64,000 bases of DNA from Phlyctochytrium arcticum (Eukaryota; Chytridiomycota; Chytridiomycetes; Chytridiales; Chytridiaceae), in NCBI GenBank assembly GCA_025602905.1, contig JAHLKI010000058.1:1-64000 (forward strand). The letters run 5' to 3'. The translations under genes were made by a program, and so were the position numbers. The notes below the pieces were generated by a model, which made no database searches, was not told the origin of the DNA, and saw only the letters and a program-made list of their open reading frames with translations. This document shows, piece by piece, positions 23,687-37,918 of the stretch (positions are counted from its first letter, which is position 1; every line of letters begins with the position of its first letter).

Positions 23687-24122
23687 GTTTAGAGATTTCA
23701 CAACAATTTCGCGGCCAAACTGGCCAAACTTTCACGGCGCGCATGTGCAAGGTGACCAATCAGAGTTGCCACAGCAACAGCTGGATGAGACTGGCCAAGA
23801 GTTCTGGGATGAATCTGCAGCGATTCCATCTTGGACAAACTTCGTAAAGACAAGGTAAGGATTTCAAAAGGATTGAGCGTTGCGAATCGGCGGTGATGAT
23901 TTGCTTTGCGTGTCATCCGAGGCCAGGTGCGGCTCATGCCTTCGGGCTAGAGTTTCAATACCTTGCAAGTCAAGCGCCTGGCCAATGAGGTTGCAGCGCA
24001 GGGAGTCTGAGCTTTTTCACGACGACAAGTGTTCTCTTGTGAGATCAAGTTGCTGATGCATTCGTTGTCTAGATCCATCCCCTTTTGACCATTGGTGGGG
24101 TTGTGCGTGCGCTCATCTGCCT
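23687..24122. promoter_or_regulatory. Divergent intergenic region PEX19 / KSH1
   Basis: About 435 bases between the start codons of two divergent genes. No further gene is supported. Confidence 0.4.
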
Positions 24123-24452
24123 ATGGTGAGAGTCTCTTCTGTCATTCATGCCTACCCACTTGGCTGACATTTCTCTAGTCAGCCCTCTTCCGCTTCCAGT
24201 CGTTACTTCTTGTCATCCTCTTGACGATATGTACATGCACATATCTTAGAGCACAGTTCCCATCAATATTGGATCGGAACAAGCATGGAATCAAGGGGCT
24301 TTTTTGGAAAGCTGCCCGTGTGGGTATGTTGCTGGTTAGACCGTACCTTCAAGTCCTTACGTGTATTGATCGTCTATCCAGGAGAACGTTTGAGTCCATA
24401 CGTCTCATTGTCATGTGTTGCAATGGCAGTTGCCATCGTTCTCAACCCATAG
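24123..24452 (+). CDS. KSH1: Kish/TMEM167 early secretory pathway membrane protein
   Basis: Three exons: ATG alone (24123-24125), 24179-24323 and 24382-24452, with introns bounded by GT-AG. The joined protein of about 72 residues reads [16 protein letters not shown] at the start and carries [20 protein letters not shown] and [20 protein letters not shown]. This matches the Kish family nearly end to end: a short lumenal loop between two membrane helices. The family acts in ER-to-Golgi secretion. The gene is easy to miss because its first exon is only the start codon. Confidence 0.92.
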
Positions 24453-24818
24453 TGTCTTTCTGTATATACTTGTGTTGGGCATTATCCGCCCGAAATGTAC
24501 ATAGCAAATCCCATTTTTGAACTGAAATCAAGCATTATCATTTTGGCATGCAGACTACGGCAAAGTGGGCAGCGAGAGTGGACCGCCGTAGTCGCTCACC
24601 TTGCAGTAGTCTTACTCATTTACTTATTCACGAACGAAAACGATAATGATCGATGCTTGTATTTGTCAAACGAGCTCGAAAAATTCATAAGAAGGGGAGA
24701 GAAACAATACTTGCACGTCCATATTGTACTCCGTCCCTCTGCAGCAGCTGTCGCTAAAATCAATATCTTTTGGAAGCACTTCGTAACCCAAGATTAGGAT
24801 CAGGCGGTCAGGCAGCGG

Positions 24819-25498
24819 TCAGGTGCAACCAGAGCGAGGAAGCGATGCTGATCTTTCTTCACCAAGCTCGCCCTCTGATGATCTTTGCTGTTTGGGAGGC
24901 ATGTCTACCCCATTATGGGCCTCTCTCAGCAACGCCAACGTCACGGGCTTTCCTTTGGCGTCCATCGGCCGGTCGCAATCAAGGATCTCGGCGCCGAAGC
25001 TTGAATTTGCTTCCAAAACCACCTGCAACTCGGTGTCGGCGTCGCTTCGCACAAAAACACCATCCCACTCGACCGCAGCCACCCCGCGGCGAACCATAGT
25101 GTTTGAGGTTCTTCCGACGCTCCTTTCAAATTCCCGTCATGCTTTTTGGGCCAGGCGTCGAGAACGCCCTTCAACAAGTGTTGCTCGTGGTTTGCGGATC
25201 GGTTTTTGATGTACGAAGAATGCGCATGAAGAGTCGTCACAAAGTTTTTCGTGACTGTCCCGAGCTTTGTCATGGTTTCATCAAGGTCGCGGCATAATTG
25301 TTGTCTATGCTCTTCCTCCCGTCGTCGTGTTACTCTCTCCAGCTGTCGCATAAGCATAAGCCAGCGAAATGTTGTTGGCCTTTGGGTAATCAGTTTTACT
25401 GAAGACCGACGAAATCGTTTTGAGATGCTCAACGCACTTGTCGAGCCGGGGCCTTCCTCCCAGTCTCTGAACAGATTCATTGGGTCAGATTTTCGCAT
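24819..25498 (-). CDS. Unknown coiled-coil protein, apparent frame break
   Basis: From ATG 25498 an open frame of 185 codons contains a charged helix (RQLERVTRRREEEHRQQLCR) and HAHSSYIKNRSANHEQHLL. Near 25090 a second frame takes over (AAVEWDGVFVRSDADTELQV) and runs to a stop at 24819-24821. A splice or a single-base shift could join them; I could not find a clean GT-AG pair. No family recognised. Confidence 0.4.
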
Positions 25499-25543
25499 CA
25501 GAGTCTGACCGCCTACATTTTTGTATGTACTATTGCCCGCCTT

Positions 25544-25895
25544 TCAACGGATAGCGAAACTGTCAAACATCACCGAATCCCCAACTTCAGCCGACTGGCC
25601 GCACCCATCTGGATGTCTCGAGCACTTTCTCCCGTGGTCTGCTTTGTTAAGGCCTACGATCATAATTCGTTCCCTGAGCGTCCGCGGCATGACGATCACA
25701 GAAGATGGGTTCACTTTTGCGATCTGCTCGAAACACGTCGGAAGATCCAGGAGGACGGCACCCGGTGCTTCCCGGTCTATTTCCGAACGCGTCAGTGCTT
25801 CAATTTTCACGTCTGAAACTTGTGGCGTTGGGAAAAGAATCCCTAATTTTGGTCGTTGTGTAGAAGGTATACATTCCTTTACTCTAATTCAGATA
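25544..25895 (-). CDS. Unknown open frame, start not found
   Basis: An open minus-strand frame without an ATG ends at 25544. It contains GILFPTPQVSDVKIEALTRS and SVIVMPRTLRERIMIVGLNK. It may be an exon of the coiled-coil gene just downstream on the same strand, or noise. It overlaps weak plus-strand open frames. Confidence 0.25.
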
Positions 25896-25959
25896 ACCCT
25901 ACGAACGCTCTACAGACTCCCGAAAGCGGTACTCATCTATAACAACACCCCCCTCTCCT

Positions 25960-27743
25960 ATGGACTTGGTGCGTGGAGAATGCTCGTCGGCAACCTCCAG
26001 TAGGCGGTTTCCCCAGGCTGGGCCAAGTGGGCCAGTGTTGGCCTGGCAGGCGCTGAGCATTTGTTTAGCTTCAAAACCTAGCCGCGATGCCGACGGTAAT
26101 CTTTGGGCAGCGTATCTGATGATTGGGGAGTACTTGGCGCGGATTAGGACGAATGCGAATAGTGGTCCACGGTCATCAAAGCACGTACGAAAACATGTGG
26201 GAACCAATACCCTTTCCAACACCCCGAGGAATCGGCAGACTCCAAAAGGACCCACCGTCGCTCCAAGTACCCTGCAGCATCCCATTCTCCCTGAAATCCT
26301 CGATCAGATCTTCTCATACCTGCATGAACAAAAAGACTTGTATCAATGTTCACTAGCATCCCGACAGTGGCATCGGGTGGCAACCCCGCATTTGTATCGT
26401 GCACCCATCCTACCATCGACTAGCGCGATCGACTCGTTCCTACGGATTCTCGAGCAGCCCACACAGCTCTCCCATTGGAATCACTCGCGCTTTATCAAAC
26501 AGATACGCTTTCCGTGCACAGCTTCTGGCTCCCTTCGCAGCAGCGAGACTGAAGGGTGTCTGATTCTACGCAAGCATTACTCCTCCATCTTCCAACACAT
26601 TCTGACCAGCAGCGAACGGACGAATGGAGAGGTCGCTCACAACATCTTCTTTCGATTTGCAGCGCTTTGCCCCCACCTTGAGTCCATTGAGGAGCTCGAT
26701 CAATCTCCCCGAAATCAGACTAGCCATTTGGTAACGCAAACCATTCTCCAAAACTTGCTGTGCATATGTCGGCATGTTACTCAGCTGAGTGTCTCCTGTG
26801 GGGTAGAACCTGAGATGTTGGCCGGAACGTGCGTGTTCATGCTTGAGCAGTACGAATGCGAGAGCCGCCCAATGTGGGAGCGAGTTGGATCATCGAAAAT
26901 GCGCTTGGCTAGGACGGTCGTTCTGGAAAAGTGTCAAATGATCCTCAATCGCCTCAGTTCGTGCATGTTTCTGGAAGCGCAGTATTTCGCACTGTCTGCA
27001 CAGCGCCTCCTGGACCAATACGCCCTCCTACACTATCGGGGGGTTGCTGGGGCACAGGATTTGGATCTGGATCTTGTTCAAGCAGAGCATGAACGCCAAC
27101 GAACGGATACAGCAAAGGGTGGACCGGATGACCCTGTTGCATTGGTATTGGAAGCAGTACAGATCATATTTCGCCAAAGCGTCGACGTGGCCACCACACC
27201 TTCGGACGCTTCATCTCTTCCGTCCAATTTACTGCGGCCTCCATCTCTTCTTGGCTTAACGGAAACGCCTCCGATTGTATATAGTCCCCAGCAACTTATC
27301 TTGGAAGTGCCTTCCTTGGAACCAGTCGAAACCGAATCTTTTCCCAGCGCAGCGTTCTTATCTTCCGCCTTAATGATTTTCCCTCCAGCTGCCATCAAAT
27401 GTGAAACAGTGGAGTTACTCAGCAATATCGTAGAACGCTATCGGCTACTGAGGCAGATGTATGAAGATCGGGGCGACGAGGAAAACATTGTTCTGGCGAA
27501 TGGATCATGCTGGTCAGACATGATATCGGACGTGGAGATGTGGTTCGGCTGGGTGGACGATTTGATTATCTGGCAGAAGGCTGGAATGGAATTGGATGGA
27601 ATCAGAGCGCTTTTAAGGAGGTGCATGGCCAATATGGAATCGTTTCGAGGAATTCAGGTAAGCCTGTGAAATACAGTGACCCTTTCAGCTGTCCATCGCT
27701 AACGTCCCACTAGAGACGATTTGGTATGGTCTTCATAGATTAG
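25960..27743 (+). CDS. F-box protein
   Basis: A long exon runs from ATG 25960 (or ATG 26119) to 27657. A short last exon after an intron at about 27658-27713 reads RRFGMVFID and stops at TAG 27741-27743. The F-box is LPEILDQIFSYLHEQKDLYQ with CSLASRQWHRVATPHLYRAP. The rest has a fungal F-box/LRR-like layout (RFAALCPHLESIEELD, CRHVTQLSVSC), but individual LRRs are weak. F-box proteins recruit substrates to SCF ubiquitin ligases through Skp1. The substrate cannot be inferred. An antisense open frame covers the first 300 bases, so the true start may be 26119. Confidence 0.8.
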
Positions 27744-27955
27744 GTAGGGTATCTAGCGTATGTAGGTTTTATAGATTTGTAAATAGCAAGGCCTGTGCTC
27801 AGCAGGGTATTTTTGCAAGTCCTCATTGGGACGTCCTACTGAAACTCGGGAATTCCCACTCATTTCATAGTTCACGTAAACAGAATGAGAATGATTATTA
27901 TACGTGCAATTGCACAAATTAACATCAAATGGAGAGTCCATAGCGCAACTCCACA

Positions 27956-30021
27956 TTATGGTTCGCATCTGCCCATGAATCGGGGGTACAAGCAAACCTG
28001 AGTACCGAAGTTAGTGGCTGGTATACAAACGGAAGTAGGTGGGAATACTTACGTCACGCACTGTGTAACGGTTCAACAACCATGCCAGGAAACGTTCTAC
28101 ACCCAGACCGAAACCGCCGTGCTCGCACGTTCCATACTTGCGCTGGTCAGTGTACCAATAGTACGGACTTGGGTCAATTCCTTCCCGCTTGTATCCTGCC
28201 GCAAGCTCGACAAAGTCCGTTATCCTCATACTACCACCTACAATCTCTCCAACGTTGGGCATCAGAACATCAACGCTCTCCGTGAGTCGGCCATCCTCCG
28301 GGCACCGTTTCATGTAGAAACTCTTGATTTCCGTTGGGAAGCGGCACAACAGGATAGGTTCACCAATGGTGTCAGTCATACGACGCTCAGGGGCTTCAGG
28401 AATATCTTCACCAAACTCGTAGTCGGCCTCACCAATCTTTTTACCGTCCGCGTCCAAAACGTCCTTCTTTACGCCATTGTCGTTCAACCATTTGATAGCA
28501 TCGGCGTAGTTCATTCGTTTGAAAGGTTTTTTTAGGGCTTTGAAGTCCGGGTTCAATTCTTTCATGATCTTGCTGCCGACAGGGTCCGATGTGACCTGCT
28601 CCATAACGGAGACAATCATGTCTTCGATAAAGTTCAACAAATCCTCAAAATCAATGAATGCCAGTTCCCCCTCGCAGTGAGTGTATTCGGAGAGATGGCG
28701 GCGCGTGTGGGACTTTTCGGCACGGAAGGATTCAGCCATGCAGTAAACATCTCCGAGTGATGCAAGACATGTCTCAAGGTATAGTTGGGAAGACTGGGTC
28801 AAGTATGCCTGAAGGAAGCAAACGTGTCAGGCATCATTCTGAGCAGACAAGCGAAATGTCCGACTTACAGTTTCGCCGTAGTACTGGAAATCAAAGAGCG
28901 TGCTGCCTCCTTCAACTTGCGTCTGGACCATCAAAGGCGGTGTGACTTCTGTAACCTTGCGAGAGTCAAAGAAATCGCGGAACGCTTTGAGAACCAAGGC
29001 GCGCATTTTCAACACATTGGATGCAGTTTCTCCACGAATGACCAAATGACGCTGATCCAACAGAATATCCGGGCTGGATTCCTATCATGTGAAGGTTAGC
29101 ATCTTACACAGTCATACAGGGGTTCCTTTAAGTCTTACGGTGTTCAGTTTGTTTCCAAAGGCCTCATCGCCACCAGGTGCGCGTCCAACAATTTCCCAGT
29201 AATCAGCTTGAAGCTCATGTCCTCCAGGAGCCTTCAATGACGGTCTCATCAGTAAGGCGAACGAAAATATCAGCCATGAGAACCATGCAACATACGGATT
29301 TGCCTTCCTTGACAACTTGGAGTACACCAGTGATGAAAACAGTTGATTCCAGGGTCAGTGTAAGCGCATCATAGCTTTGACACTTTTGGATTGGATGTAA
29401 GTATCTGCCATATGGGCGCACGGGCTTCCTCCACATACCTGCTTGCCCGTCAGGACACATTGAAGGTAGCCTGTCCCATCACGTAGGACCACAAAGGCAA
29501 TATCTTTGCCTTGCACACGATGGCGATGCACCCAACCAAACACCTTGACACGCTTGCCACGGTAGGCTTCTCCGTCTCGAATTTTGATCTGTACGAATGT
29601 ATTGTTAACCAAAAACCGCCCAGAAAAAAACGATACAGTACCGCATGGACTATACCTTTTGAGCCACTGGGAGCGACTTGTCCTCTTCCAGAACAATGCT
29701 CTTTGCCTCCGCCAGTCGTGCGGCATCAGCCTCTGCGTTCTTCTCGGCATTGGCGGCGTCTTGGGTTGCTCTTTCTGCAGCCTTTTGAGCCTTCTTCTGG
29801 TTCGCATCGTAAAGCTTTTGTGCCTTTTTCAATGCCGCTTTGGCAATAGGCTGATATCCTTCATCGACGCTCTTTCGAACTAGAATTTCGCCATTTCCAG
29901 AGAGGTGCGCAAAGGCAGCGTAGGCAGTCTTGAAGGGGAGTTTTTCGGTTCCTTTGCCCTGCTCATCATTTCCCTGGACCTCGCAGACGTAGGCCACGGC
30001 GGCCATGTCTGTCAGTGCCAT
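27956..30021 (-). CDS. Cytosolic asparaginyl-tRNA synthetase
   Basis: Exons run from ATG 30021 ([12 protein letters not shown]) to TAA 27956-27958. An N-terminal extension with a long Ala/Lys/Glu coiled stretch is typical of eukaryotic AsnRS. The OB-fold anticodon domain has [20 protein letters not shown] and [15 protein letters not shown]. The class II core has motif 2 [20 protein letters not shown] and motif 3 [20 protein letters not shown]. The last exon ends [11 protein letters not shown]. It attaches Asn to tRNA-Asn in the cytosol. The FRAEKS/RRHLSEY block separates it from AspRS. Confidence 0.95.
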
Positions 30022-30281
30022 GTTTGCTATAGTTGTGATCCGTCAAATGTTGCGAAATAACAAGTTCAACAACGTCCCCCACTTTGTTTATGTTCGCAAG
30101 CTGTGCCGCCAGACTGTAATTTGGGCAAATGCGGATATATTTCCAATTGTTGCCATGCCAACATCCATTATCGGAATCAATCGGGGATCGCCCAAACTGT
30201 CACTGCCCGACGAATCAACGACGATCATCACCACCATCTGAACGCATCTCACTTTCTGTAACTCATACACACATACACAAA

Positions 30282-31999
<1,718 letters not shown>

Positions 32000-32336
32000 G
32001 AAGTTTGTAAATAAGTATACCGTACCCACTTTGACCTCCTTTTGTTGTTTGCAATTGGCAAATATATTTGTTTTGACAAAAACCAACCCATTGTTGAGGA
32101 TATCACCGTGTGTTGCTCGGTAAGGAACATCATGAAATGTACCGAAAGAAAAGAGAGAGTATGGTGATCTGTCGATTAAACCACGATCTGTTGTTGGAGC
32201 GAATTTCCGGACTAGGTTCTGGCTGCTCCATTCTGCTGGCGATGTCCCGAGTGACCTGGTGAGAACAGGGTATGGTCCATTTAGTGTACTCACAACACTG
32301 ATCCATCAATCCCAACTATTCTATTCTAAGGCGCTT

Positions 32337-33615
32337 CTATATATCGCTGCCTATTACTATATTACGAATGGGTATATGCTGGCGGAGGTGAACCCCGCCT
32401 TCCTTGAGTAATTTTGCCGTCATGTCGTCCATTCCATACGATTGGGAAAAAACAACCTCGTGAACTCCCACTTGGACAATTTTCTTTGCGCATCCCAGGC
32501 ACTGTGCATTTGCATTAGCACTCTGAATCTCCATGCCACAAATTTGATCTCTTACCGGACAAGTGTTGCAATAAAGAATGGTTGTCGCATCCACCCTCTC
32601 TCTCCCAGCTTCCAAAAGCGCGTTCTGATGTTCAGAGTCTTTGTGAGCTTTCACGTATCAGGATCATCATAACCAGGTACCAACCTCTTCTGCGTGTAAG
32701 CACAGACATGAGTCCAATCCTGATCCGCAGGGTGCGTTTTCATTGCATCGAGGGCAACCGCCTTCATTGCAATTTCGAACGCCCCGAGGTGTTCCGTTGT
32801 AACCCGTGGATATTATCCGCCGTTCTTTGACAAGGATAGCTCCGACCCGTCTTTTCATACCTATGGTTCCAAGAACTTAGTCATGAAAACTTGACATTCT
32901 GATGATGGAACAAATTACAATTGCTTCGGCGCGCTGCCAAGTTGCACAGCTCCATGAAATAAGAGTCCCAGCTTGGTCTCAGGCGATCTGGATCTGTCAA
33001 GCGAGCCGATGATAGGGCAACATGGAGATCATCCAAATTTGAAAAATGATTGACGATGCGTAAATCTGCCTTGGACATGAGGGAATACAGGGATGACAAT
33101 GAACTCTCGATTGGAGCGGAATTTGGTGAATTAGAGAGTAGAGTCATATTTGTCAAGATTTCCCCCACATGTCCAACTAGGCCGCCTTGACTGTTGTTTT
33201 CAGCTTCCGAGTCTGGCTCTATCCTGACTTGATTAGGGGCATAAAGACGCTGTTCGTCGCGTTCCAGAAATTCAGCCAATGTCCCCCCTGAGCACTTTTG
33301 AGAGTACCTCTTGAACCGCACTGTGACAGGAGCATCGACAGTAACTAGCAGCGCGAACGGCCGCTTGCCAATCAAGTCCCAATCGCTCGGGCGCTCAAGC
33401 GACATCAATACAAAGCTTTCGGACCATCTTGATGTCACATATGTGATGAGTGCCGTGACTGATTGAAAGACTAGCCCGCTCTTTCCCGCTACAGCAGTTG
33501 AAGAGGAAGAATCTGAATAGTCCAGTGCAATCTTTGTGAACTGATATTGCTGGGTGAAAAACTCTGCTACTGCATGTTTGCCGGCACAGATTGGCCCTGT
33601 CAGCACGATCAGCAT
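32337..33615 (-). CDS. dCMP deaminase (Dcd1-like) with N-terminal P-loop domain
   Basis: From ATG 33615 the first exon encodes a kinase-like P-loop (MLIVLTGPICAGKHAVAEFF), as in fungal Dcd1 proteins. The deaminase domain follows after 32860: MKRRVGAILVKERRIISTGY, a Cys cluster (GGCPRCNENAPCGSG), the catalytic CLCLHAEE and YCNTCP joined across an intron to CLGCAKKIVQVGVHEVVFS. The enzyme converts dCMP to dUMP for dTTP synthesis. Zn ligands His and two Cys are visible. The stop is near 32337. Confidence 0.9.
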
Positions 33616-33907
33616 GGCGTGTATTTCGGAAGCGGGGTCTGAAGGTCTCTTCTTGACAAGTATCCAATCCAAAGCAAACTTGATGATCGATGGTTCTTGG
33701 CTTTGTTTAGTGATTCAGGTCAGTCTGCTCCAAAGTTTCTGCTTCAAAAATGTCTCAAAAGGTCCAAGAAGCGTTGTGACAGCTCTCCGAGCCCTAACCG
33801 CAATACGGTACTGAAGTTGCGAGTTTCCTTCCAAGGATCCAGAAAATCTTTGTCCCAAAACCACCGAATTTGTCGTCCACGTTGTGACAAATTCACAAGC
33901 GTTGGGC

Positions 33908-36900
33908 ATGTTCTCACCAACGCCCACAACTCCATTGCGGAGAGCACGGACCTTTGGCCCGATTGATCACTCTATTCAATCGTTCTCCAGTGAGTGCAAT
34001 TGGTGGGCACGAGAAGATGCATATGCTCATTTCTTATTACTAGACAGCATCGGTGAGACTCCGGTTCGGAGGCCCAATTTTGGGGTTGCAACTCCCAGAC
34101 GAAGTGCTCCGGGAACTCCCAAGACACCATTCAATAATAAGAGCATTCTAAAGGGTAGGAATATGAAATGGGTTGACAATGTGACAAGATCTGACGGGCA
34201 AATTGTGAAATCAACCAGATCGTGAGCTTGGCGCGTCTTTCCGACCCAATGCATCTCAAGTAGGAATAGCTTGTGGCCCGGCACACAACTGCACGAGACT
34301 AAAAGTTGGAAATAGGCCGATTACAACCGAAAGTCATTACGACATGCTTTAGAAGAGGTATGCAGAATGAACTCTTGTTGATCATGGAATGCTCTCTGAC
34401 TGTACATTATCATGAAGAGTGTCTATCAGCAAACCCAAGGTATACCGATGTGATTCATGTGTCCTTTTTGGTTGGGCTGAGCGGTTATAGGCGGCAGCTT
34501 TGAAATTGGCGAGGACTGTGCCAGATTCGCCGAAATTTTGGCTCATGGTGGTGCGGGTGATGTCTTCGAAGAGAACGGTTTAGTTGACGGGTATTGGACG
34601 TATTGCCAGGAGAAGTAAGCTGGACTCTATTCGTACTTCTGATGGACACGAGTGACTGAGTGCCAATCAGGATTGAAAAGCTTCGCCAAGCTGAAGACGA
34701 AGATCCGACTTTCAACAACAGCCCCGAGGCCACGGAACTTGCCTGGTGGAAGCTGGAAGCAAGTACCTGGCGTTTGATTAAATCGCTTCTAGGGTAAGCG
34801 ACCTGCTTCACAAGATCCAGCTCGTGTCACGCGTTTGATGGTTGGGTTTAGAATTAGATTCCAGGCAACGGAAGGGATGGCAACTGATCCACCATCGGAT
34901 GCATATGCTTCGGACGAGGCAATTGCGTCTATGATCCACGGCAAGGACTTCGAGGAGATGCAGGTAAGACATTCCAAAATGTTAAATATTTGTCGCTAAA
35001 GCAATTCATCCCAGACAGTTCTCGCGTGGCTGGAAGAAACCGCACCGGGAGAGTTTGATGCACCCGAGACACGTCGGGAATATCTGGAACATACGGTCAA
35101 GCACATACAGGCCCTGAAGCGGCTTGGTCCGAAAAACTTTGCAGCCGATATTGTTACTGACGCTGATCCGGACGCCGCTACTCGTCAACATAAACAAATC
35201 AAACCATTTGACTCTGTAAGATTTTTTTGTTACCCTAGCATGTAAGCGCCCGTTAATGAAAACCTCAAAGGAATATGAGGCGTCGTTGCACCGAACAGCA
35301 TACGAATACATTCGTCGCGGACTACGCGGGGACGCACTTTCTCTGTATAGCCATAGTGGTCAACCATGGCATGCGGCATCTCTGAGTGGCGGAGATCTTT
35401 GGAATGCCCCTGATAATGGTAAGTCTTTTGGAATGCCCCAGATTATTATAATGATGCCTAAATTTCTCTGAAGACGGCGTAAATGAAGTAAAACATGGCA
35501 ACCAGAATCGCGACCTATGGAAAGCCGTGTGTTATCAAATAGCATCAAATGTATGTCAAAGTGTGCTAACTTACACCGAGGACTGAGTGTTAAACGTTCG
35601 TGCAACAGCCATCCTATGACGCGTACGAAAGAGCTTGCTATGCTGTGTCATCAGGCGATGTCAACAATGTAGGTTTTACTTACTGGCTTCCCGATCTGAG
35701 TAGCGACTGAACTCCATTTTCAGGCCACTCAAGTTTGCAAGTTTTGGGAAGATTACTTGTGGGCCTACTACAGCGCATTAATAGAGTCAAAAACGGACCA
35801 GGTAATAACTTTTGGCGATAGCTACCAATTGAAGCTTTTCTCATTGGGCTTTTAGCGATTGCGCGCTGTTCCTCTTCCCATGGAACCCGATGAGGCTGTG
35901 GATGTCGAATTTCCTTCAGCGCCATTGGAGGCAAAAGAGATTTTTGACGCTTTGGAGAAAGGAGACAATGAGCACTTGAGGTAGGTATTTCGAAACGCAG
36001 CTGTTTAGCATATGATGTACTGACATCTCCATAGAACTTCTTCTCAAGAACCATTCCACATCGTTCAAAAGGCTATCATTCTTAATGACATAAATGCGCT
36101 TATGAGTCAATTTACAAGCAACTTGCAGGGGCAGACATCACAATTCGGGTATTTTGTTTGTCGGTTATTGTATATGTCATACGCGATACTAAGTGATATT
36201 TAGCACCCTCACTCCACACTTTTTGCGGTTCATGGCCCATTTCGCATTATTGATGCAAGATATTTCTTTGTCTATACCCACTGATGATGTCACTGCGATT
36301 GTGGAACAGTATGTGCAGGCCTTGACGCAAGGAAAACAGGTAGGCTCGAGACTGGTCTTTCTTATGTCGCATGACCTTATTTGTCGTCCAGAATGAGCTT
36401 GTCGCGCAATATGCCTCCTTCCTGCCAAGTAGCATTCAAGTTGAGCGCTACGCCATGTTTATGCAAAGTAAGCCATACGTATGACATGAGCCATTAGACT
36501 ATGTTATTCAATCTCTTTGCAAAGATGTGCTCGACGATCCTGACATGAAACGCTACCTTCATCTCGCAAAGCAACATGGAATGGACGCCACGGCCATCGC
36601 TCAGGAAGCTGCGCTTATAGCTTTTAGAGAGGGAGTTCTCAGTGTGAGTTTACAGGTCTACGCATTGTGAATCGTCGTGGAGCTTATTCTTTTCGGAAAA
36701 GGATCGATTTTCCGCACCAGCCCCCAAGGATCTTTTTATCGCACAACTCAACGACAATACAACCGCGGAGGAAGAGCGTCAAGTGTTGGCCCTGGGCTGG
36801 CTGCTTTACGATACAGACCTGTCCGCGACGGCCCTGTTTTGCAGCAATATCCTGATTAGAAAATACCTTGGTACTTCGACATTGACCATTATGTGCTACG

Positions 36901-37785
36901 TTTGTGCTAATCCAACATGACAGCATGTGGGCGTGTCAATGCCGCCGCAATGGTGCCCGAATTCCTTCGGCGGTCCCTCGGCAAACAAAACTATATAGAA
37001 GTACTGGCTCAACCGGAATGGCTCTATGGCGCACTTGCCGGCGGAAGCGTAGATGGAACAACTGAAATCCAGGATGCGACGTTGGAGCACATGCATTACG
37101 GTTGGTTCTTTGATGGCATGCGGCACTATCAACAATGGCTATCGATACTCTACTCCCGTCCACCACCTGCAGCGTGAGTTGGCGCCGACCTCACTGTGGC
37201 TCGTCCGCAAACTAACATGTTTTTTATCAGACCCGGTTTGGAAGATCACGAGTCTGTGGAGCATCGTCGATGGCTGCACGAATTTCGGGTAGGAACTCTT
37301 GCAGTCATAATTTCACATTTTAAGCAGTTGCTTATATCTACTGTTGACAGGCGGTCACTCGAGCGGCTCAGCAAAGTTTTGAAATGTTATTGGATATGGA
37401 TTGGCTGGTCCCTACAGCAACTAGCAGACTTGAGACGGGTATGGATTGTTCGCGGGACACATCATTCACACATCTTCATTTATCCTCGAAACCTTTTAGT
37501 CCGGGCAGAGCTAGAGTCGCTTCAAGACATATATATTCCGCAATTGGTTGAAGAATACTATCAAGTTCTATACGAAACACGCCAGATATTACCAGGGTAA
37601 GAAGGCTGGCCACCTGGCTGTTGGGAGTGTGGCAAGAATGCTAAGAAACTCTTTTTAGCAATCTGGAAAAGAGCGAGGAATTGATTGCCCGAGTGGAAGA
37701 TGAGCAATCGGATGAGCATCGACACTTTGTGCGGGTTGACAAGCTTCACACCTTTTTGCATAGAATCCGACAGTCGGCGAAATAG
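33908..37785 (+). CDS. Nucleoporin Nup107/Nup84
   Basis: About twenty small exons run from ATG 33908 (MFSPTPTTPLRRARTFGPI) to TAG 37783-37785. Helical-repeat segments in order include ELAWWKLEASTWRLIKSLLG, PGEFDAPETRREYLEHTVKH, EYEASLHRTAYEYIRRGLRG and DALSLYSHSGQPWHAASLSG with GDLWNAPDN. FLRFMAHFALLMQDISLSIP, QYASFLPSSIQVERYAMFMQ and LGWLLYDTDLSATALF follow. The RGDALSLYSHSGQPWHAASLSG-type motif is diagnostic of Nup107, a scaffold of the nuclear pore Y-complex. Individual introns were not all verified. Confidence 0.92.
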
Positions 37786-37918
37786 CGACGATAACATATC
37801 TTTTGACTTATTATTTATGATGGGTGTACATAGGCCAATACAAATGGATGCTACAACAATAGGGAGAGTCTCTATGTGTTTCAGCAGCGGCAGCAGCATG
37901 TTGAAGGGAAGAACTGAA

